This document shows positions 60,254 to 64,000 of a stretch of DNA of 64,000 bases, piece after piece (the first letter of the stretch is position 1; each line of letters starts with the position of its first letter). Under the pieces are notes generated by a model, which searched no databases, was not told where the DNA came from, and saw nothing but the letters and a program-made list of their open reading frames with translations. Position numbers and translations under genes: made by a program. Source of the stretch: Jatrophihabitans sp035642535 (GTDB taxonomy: Bacteria; Actinomycetota; Actinomycetes; Mycobacteriales; Jatrophihabitantaceae); NCBI GenBank assembly GCA_035642535.1, contig DASQSE010000150.1:31547-95546 (forward strand), read 5' to 3'.

Positions 60254-61014
60254 GCTTCGTCCTTGCCCGTGAGTTCGAGGTAGAGCCCTTCGAGTGCGGC
60301 GCTGTCGGCGAGCTCACCGATGGCCACGGTTGCCATCAGGCGACCACGGTCGATGATCAGCGCGCGATCGACGGTCTGCGCCACCTCGGCGAGCAAGTGG
60401 CTGGAGACGAGCACCGTGCCCCCGGTCGCGGCGAACTGGCGCAGGAAGCCGCGCAGCCAGTGCACACCCGCGGCATCGAGTCCGTTCGCTGGCTCGTCGA
60501 GCACGAGCAGCTCGGGTTCGCCGAGCAGCGCGGCAGCGAGCCCGAGCCGCTGTCGCATGCCGAGCGAATACCCGCCGGCCGGACGGTCGCCGGCTCGGTC
60601 GAGTTCGACGAGCTCGAGCAGTTCGTCGACGCGGGCACTGTCGATGCGCGCAGCGAGGGCAAGCGCGCGCAGGTGGTTCCGGCCGCTTCGGCCGGGATCG
60701 AAGTCACCCGACTCGAGCAGCGCGCCGACGCGCCGCGTCGGGTTCACCAGCTCGCGGTACGGCCGGCCGAACACGAACGCCGTGCCGGAGGTCGGGCGGG
60801 CGAGGCCGAGCAGCAGCCGCAGAGTGGTGGTCTTACCGGCGCCGTTCGGGCCGAGGAACCCGGTGATCGAGCCCGGCGGCAGCGCGAAGGTAAGCATGTC
60901 GACGGCCAGCACGTCGCCGAACCGTTTCGTCAGATCGCGGACCGCAACCACCGGCTGGGGCTTTGCGCTGACACCCGTTCGGCTGCCCTGGGCGTCGGCC
61001 GTCGGCTGTTCCAC
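60250..61014 (-). CDS. ABC transporter ATP-binding protein, drug-export type
   Basis: 254 residues. Walker A GPNGAGKTT, Q-loop LLESGDF, signature YSLGMRQRLGLA, Walker B LLVLDEPANGLD, switch VSSHLLAE. The DrrA/CcmA-like branch coupled to ABC-2 permeases. First gene of a probable three-gene unit; its 5' end faces the histidine kinase gene 111 bp away, so the two-component pair is its likely controller. Confidence 0.94.
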   Translation of the reverse strand: MEQPTADAQGSRTGVSAKPQPVVAVRDLTKRFGDVLAVDMLTFALPPGSITGFLGPNGAGKTTTLRLLLGLARPTSGTAFVFGRPYRELVNPTRRVGALLESGDFDPGRSGRNHLRALALAARIDSARVDELLELVELDRAGDRPAGGYSLGMRQRLGLAAALLGEPELLVLDEPANGLDAAGVHWLRGFLRQFAATGGTVLVSSHLLAEVAQTVDRALIIDRGRLMATVAIGELADSAALEGLYLELTGKDEA

Positions 61015-61098
61015 ACCGCAACCATCGCGTCATGGCGCGGTCCGGCACATCGTCCCCGCGGGGTGTTCGCTTACTCCCGCTGGGGTATGGCACGGACG

Positions 61099-61119
61099 CG
61101 CGACGGCGCTACCGTCGCG
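61099..61119. promoter_or_regulatory. Inverted repeat at the kinase/ABC divergent promoter
   Basis: CGCGACGG-N5-CCGTCGCG, perfect 8-bp arms, 7 bp before the kinase ATG at 61126. Candidate binding site of the response regulator; GC-rich self-complementarity alone would also produce such a repeat. Confidence 0.45.
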
Positions 61120-61125
61120 TACGGC

Positions 61126-62259
61126 ATGAATGAGCGCCATCTGATCATCATCGACGCGGCCGTCCCGGTACTGGTCGGCGGCGTGATCCTCGTCGGCGAG
61201 ACCCTGCACGGCGGGGACAGCGCCCGCCCGGCGCCGATCGTGCTCGGCAGCTGCGCCGCCGCCGCGCTGGGGGCGCGCCGTCGTTGGCCGGGCTGGACGC
61301 TGGTCGTGTCCGGCGTGTTGGTCGCGGCGCTGCTTCATATCGACCGGTCCGCCGCGTCCATCGCGGTGCTGGCTCCGGCCGTCGCGCTCTACTCGGTGGC
61401 GCTGCGCCGCGGACGCCGCCAGCAGATTGCCGCCGGGATACTCGCACTCGCTGCCGTCATCGCGGCGGACGTCGTTCATCCCGGACGGCCGACGGTCGGG
61501 CAGACCATCGGGCACGTCCTGCTGGTCGCCGTCCCGTTGCTCGCCGCCGAGGTCATCCGGACACACCAGGCCAACATGCAGTTGCTGGTCGAGCGACTCG
61601 AGCTCGCCGACCAGGCGCGCGAGCAGGAGGCCGAACGCCGGGCCGAGCAGGAACGGATGCGCATCGCCCGCGACCTGCACGACGTCGTCGCGCACACGCT
61701 GACCGAGATCAACGTGACCGCGGCAGCCGCCGCAGAGCGTGGCGAGCCCGGCGCCGCACACGCAGCGCTGGAGCGGATCGAGCACCGCAGCCACAGCGCG
61801 ATCGCCGAACTGCGCGGCATCCTCGGCGTACTGCGCGGACCGGACACGACGGCCCCGCCCGACGCGCCCGCACCGGGTATCGACGACATCGGCGAGTTGG
61901 TGGGCCGAGCCCGCGACGCAGGGCTCGACGTCAGCCTCGACGTACACGGCCGCCCGCCCGCGCAGATCTCGGACGCGACCTCGCTCGCGGCGTACCGGAT
62001 CGTGCAGGAGTCGCTCACCAACGCGCGCCGACACGCCGCCGGCGCGCCGGCCGCGGTCACGCTCCGCTTCGACTCGTCGCAGGTGACCCTCGTCGTCGAA
62101 AACGGTGCCGGGAGTGCAGCCAACGAACGCGATGGCCTCGGCGTCGGAATCACCGGAATGCGCGAACGCGCCGGCGTCGTCGGTGGCCGACTTTGCGCCG
62201 AGCCCCTCGCCGCTGGTTTTCGCGTCCGCGCCGATCTGCCCTACGAGCCGGCCCGATGA
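61126..62259 (+). CDS. Sensor histidine kinase, NarL/HisKA_3 type
   Basis: 377 residues. About five N-terminal helices (IIIDAAVPVLVGGVILVGE, and others up to about residue 145), a coiled linker, then the H-box RIARDLHDVVAHTLTEIN with the phosphorylated His, and HATPase_c with EIVQESLTNARRHA and GLGVGITGMRERAG. Lacks a separate extracellular sensing domain, so it senses through the membrane. ATG 61126; an earlier in-frame ATG at 61087 is possible. Overlaps the regulator gene (ATGA). Confidence 0.92.
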   Translation: MNERHLIIIDAAVPVLVGGVILVGETLHGGDSARPAPIVLGSCAAAALGARRRWPGWTLVVSGVLVAALLHIDRSAASIAVLAPAVALYSVALRRGRRQQIAAGILALAAVIAADVVHPGRPTVGQTIGHVLLVAVPLLAAEVIRTHQANMQLLVERLELADQAREQEAERRAEQERMRIARDLHDVVAHTLTEINVTAAAAAERGEPGAAHAALERIEHRSHSAIAELRGILGVLRGPDTTAPPDAPAPGIDDIGELVGRARDAGLDVSLDVHGRPPAQISDATSLAAYRIVQESLTNARRHAAGAPAAVTLRFDSSQVTLVVENGAGSAANERDGLGVGITGMRERAGVVGGRLCAEPLAAGFRVRADLPYEPAR

Positions 62260-62927
62260 TCCGGGTGCTCGTCGCCGACGACCAGGCCGCAGTTCGGGAC
62301 GGCTTTGCCGCCATCGTCGACGCGCAGCCCGAGATGACCGTCGTCGCGCGTGCCGAGACCGGCCGCGCCGCCATCGATCTGGCGCGCAGCACGTTTCCGG
62401 ACGTCGTGCTGATGGACATCCGCATGCCACGCATCGACGGGCTGGAGGCAACGCGCATCATCTGCGCCGACCCGACGTTGCAACGCACTCGGGTGCTCGT
62501 TCTGACCACCTTCGACCTCGACGAGTACGTCTACCGCGCGCTGCGCGCTGGCGCATCGGGCTTCCTGCTGAAGGACACCCCGCGCGCCGATTTGATGCGT
62601 GCGATCGAGGTCGTCGCGGCCGGCGACGCGCTGCTCGCACCCAGCATCACCCGTCGGCTCATCGGTGAATTCGCCGCGCGCCCGGACCCGCGACGCCCAA
62701 CACCAATGCTTGCCACGCTCACCGACCGGGAGCGCGACATCCTCGTCCTCATCGCTCGGGGGCTCAGCAACGCGGAAATCGCCAGCCGGCTTGTCATCAG
62801 CCCGCTGACCGCGAAGAGCCATGTCCGCAACATCCTGCGCAAACTCGGCTGCCACGACCGGGCCGCGCTCGTCGCCATCGCATACGAGAACGGCCTCGTC
62901 ACTCCCGGCGACCGAACCCAGCCATGA
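62256..62927 (+). CDS. Response regulator, NarL/FixJ type
   Basis: 223 residues. Receiver domain with acidic pocket (VLVADDQAAVRDG), phosphoacceptor Asp in VLMDIRMPRIDG, Thr in VLVLTTFDLDEYV, Lys in GFLLKDTP. C-terminal LuxR HTH: LTDRERDILVLIARGLSNAEIA then LTAKSHVRNILRKLG. Co-translated with its kinase. Likely controls the divergent ABC-2 exporter, by analogy with many such actinobacterial loci. Confidence 0.94.
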   Translation: MIRVLVADDQAAVRDGFAAIVDAQPEMTVVARAETGRAAIDLARSTFPDVVLMDIRMPRIDGLEATRIICADPTLQRTRVLVLTTFDLDEYVYRALRAGASGFLLKDTPRADLMRAIEVVAAGDALLAPSITRRLIGEFAARPDPRRPTPMLATLTDRERDILVLIARGLSNAEIASRLVISPLTAKSHVRNILRKLGCHDRAALVAIAYENGLVTPGDRTQP

Positions 62928-63025
62928 CCGGAAGCGGACGCGCGCAGGGTCGCTAACCTCTCGCGTCGAATGGCAAGCTACGTGCGGAAGCCGGGTTTGT
63001 GTGCCGGGAGGTCAGGACTGCGCAC

Positions 63026-64000
63026 GTGACCGCGCGAAGCGGCGATGTCGGCCGTCCGCAACCGATCCGGTCTCCGTCGTTCGTGGGCCGGCAGGCGGAG
63101 CTTGCCGCGCTGGCCGAGGCGCTGCACGGCCCGCGCGCGGTCGTCCTGATCGAGGGCGAGAGCGGCATCGGCAAGAGCCGCTTGTTGCGGGAGTTCCTCG
63201 CCGGCGCAACGGCGTGCGGGCTCGGCGCCCTGCTGGCCGTCTGCCCGCCGTTTCGAGAGCCGTTCACGCTCGGGCCGGTGGTCGACGCGCTGCGCCAAGC
63301 GACGGACTCCGTGCAGGGTCTGACGCTCTCGCCGCTGGCGGGCGCCTTGCGGCCACTGTTCCCGGAGTGGGCGGCGCAGCTCCCGCCGGCGCTGGAACCG
63401 GCGGAGGACGCCACCGCCGCGCGGCACCGGCTGTTCCGCGCCATCGTCGAGTTACTCGACTGCCTGCGCGTCCGCACGCTGATCGTCGAGGACGTGCACT
63501 GGGCCGACGAGGCGACGTTGGAGTTCCTGCTCTTCCTCGCCACGAGCAACAGCCAGGAGCGCAGCCTCGTCGTGACCTACCGGCTGGAGGACGTGCCGGA
63601 CGGCTCGCTGTTGCTGCGGTTGTCCTCGCGGTTGCCGATCGGGACGGCGCAGCTCCGCCTCGCGCTCGCGCCGCTCGACGTCACTGACACGGAAGCACTG
63701 GTCGCGTCGATGTTTCCGGGCTCGCAGGTGTCCCGGGAGTTCGCGGAGTTCGTGCACGAGCACACCGACGGCGTTCCGCTGGCCGTGGAGGAATCGCTGC
63801 GGCTCATGCACGAGCGCGCCGACCTGACCCGTCGCGACGGGGCATGGGTGCGGCGCCGGCTGCACGAGATCGCGGTGCCGCCGACCGTCCGGGACGCCGT
63901 GCTGGAGCGCGCCGGACGGCTCGGCCCGGATGCACAGGCCGTGCTGCACGCCGCCGCCGTGCTGAGCGACCCCACCGACGAGACCACGCTGCTCGCCATC
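63026..64000 (+). CDS. Large ATPase (LuxR/AAA-type) regulator, 3' end outside window
   Basis: The frame runs open to the last base. N-terminal SFVGRQAELAALAEAL, Walker A EGESGIGKSRLLREF, Walker B TLIVEDVHWADEATLEF, and the STAND-type arm PLAVEESLRL; the start of a MalT/LuxR-like signal ATPase that normally ends, about 500-600 residues later, in a LuxR HTH, which cannot be seen. Start uncertain: GTG 63026 or an in-frame GTG at 62999. It is separate from the two-component pair, 98 bp downstream of it. Confidence 0.82.
   Translation, partial: MTARSGDVGRPQPIRSPSFVGRQAELAALAEALHGPRAVVLIEGESGIGKSRLLREFLAGATACGLGALLAVCPPFREPFTLGPVVDALRQATDSVQGLTLSPLAGALRPLFPEWAAQLPPALEPAEDATAARHRLFRAIVELLDCLRVRTLIVEDVHWADEATLEFLLFLATSNSQERSLVVTYRLEDVPDGSLLLRLSSRLPIGTAQLRLALAPLDVTDTEALVASMFPGSQVSREFAEFVHEHTDGVPLAVEESLRLMHERADLTRRDGAWVRRRLHEIAVPPTVRDAVLERAGRLGPDAQAVLHAAAVLSDPTDETTLLAI

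Noticed and set aside
1..64000. CRISPR array, tRNA, rRNA or intact insertion sequence
   Set aside because: No regularly spaced repeats, cloverleaf-like tRNA sequences or transposase motifs were seen by eye. A covariance-model search would be decisive.

Overview
The window is a contiguous stretch of very GC-rich chromosome (about 70 percent by eye) packed with short-gap and overlapping (ATGA/GTGA) genes. Tat and Sec exported enzymes, a BTAD/SARP-type regulator, a PspC protein, many GTG/TTG starts and probable leaderless starts all point to an actinomycete (Actinomycetota), probably a soil or plant-associated member of the Frankia/Jatrophihabitans/Mycobacteriales breadth. I cannot fix the genus. 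No rRNA, tRNA, CRISPR array, prophage or intact insertion sequence was seen. Both window ends cut a gene: proS on the left, a large ATPase/LuxR-type regulator on the right.

Layout. 0-2.5 kb: end of prolyl-tRNA synthetase, then an ArsR regulator and an MFS exporter with a palindromic operator. 2.6-6.9 kb: dppB-dppC-dppDF peptide importer without a binding protein. 7-13.7 kb: DapB-like reductase plus quinone reductase, SDR, VOC and ABM small enzymes, an AlaX-type editing protein, a 46-bp near-perfect palindrome, and an AHSA1-ArsR-MFS operon with two copies of one operator flanking the promoter. 13.8-19.6 kb: ankyrin protein, HTH plus Clp-N pair with a tandem operator, a divergent mercury-type MerR module, PAP2 phosphatase and an SHMT-like PLP enzyme.

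19.6-31.3 kb holds the most interesting region. A four-gene translationally coupled operon (fatty acyl-CoA reductase fused to a HAD hydrolase; zinc alcohol dehydrogenase; a large LarA-like protein; a PlsC acyltransferase) converges on larC-larE-larB, the complete set for making the nickel-pincer nucleotide cofactor, with a GlxA-type regulator in front. The LarA-like protein keeps the residues I align with the cofactor lysine and nickel histidine but lacks the lactate-binding arginine and one catalytic histidine. It may therefore be a nickel-pincer enzyme acting on a different, possibly lipid-derived, hydroxy compound.

31.4-45.7 kb: an orphan, a GntP permease, PspC, a BTAD regulator divergent from two unrecognised proteins, the mtnA plus class II aldolase pair (DHAP-shunt type salvage of 5'-methylthio/deoxy-ribose), a TetR/MMPL pair around a 31-bp operator, and three exported hydrolases (lytic transglycosylase lipoprotein, a C39-like predicted cysteine peptidase, a subtilisin). 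45.8-50.1 kb: S9 peptidase, SnoaL-like protein and a Tat-exported multicopper oxidase with a Gly/Met repeat.

50.1-55 kb is a reactive-sulfur regulon. A CsoR-family repressor has the two CstR cysteines but lacks the copper histidine. It sits with a sulfide:quinone oxidoreductase, an MMPL exporter, an OsmC-type protein and a thioredoxin. Four sites of identical architecture, TACC-N6-GGTA, lie upstream of csoR, the oxidoreductase, the MMPL gene and the thioredoxin gene. 55-64 kb: Nudix protein, a leaderless exported GH27 glycosidase, an M14 carboxypeptidase, an MmcQ protein, an ABC-2 exporter with a tiny membrane protein divergent from a NarL-type two-component pair, and the start of an ATPase regulator.
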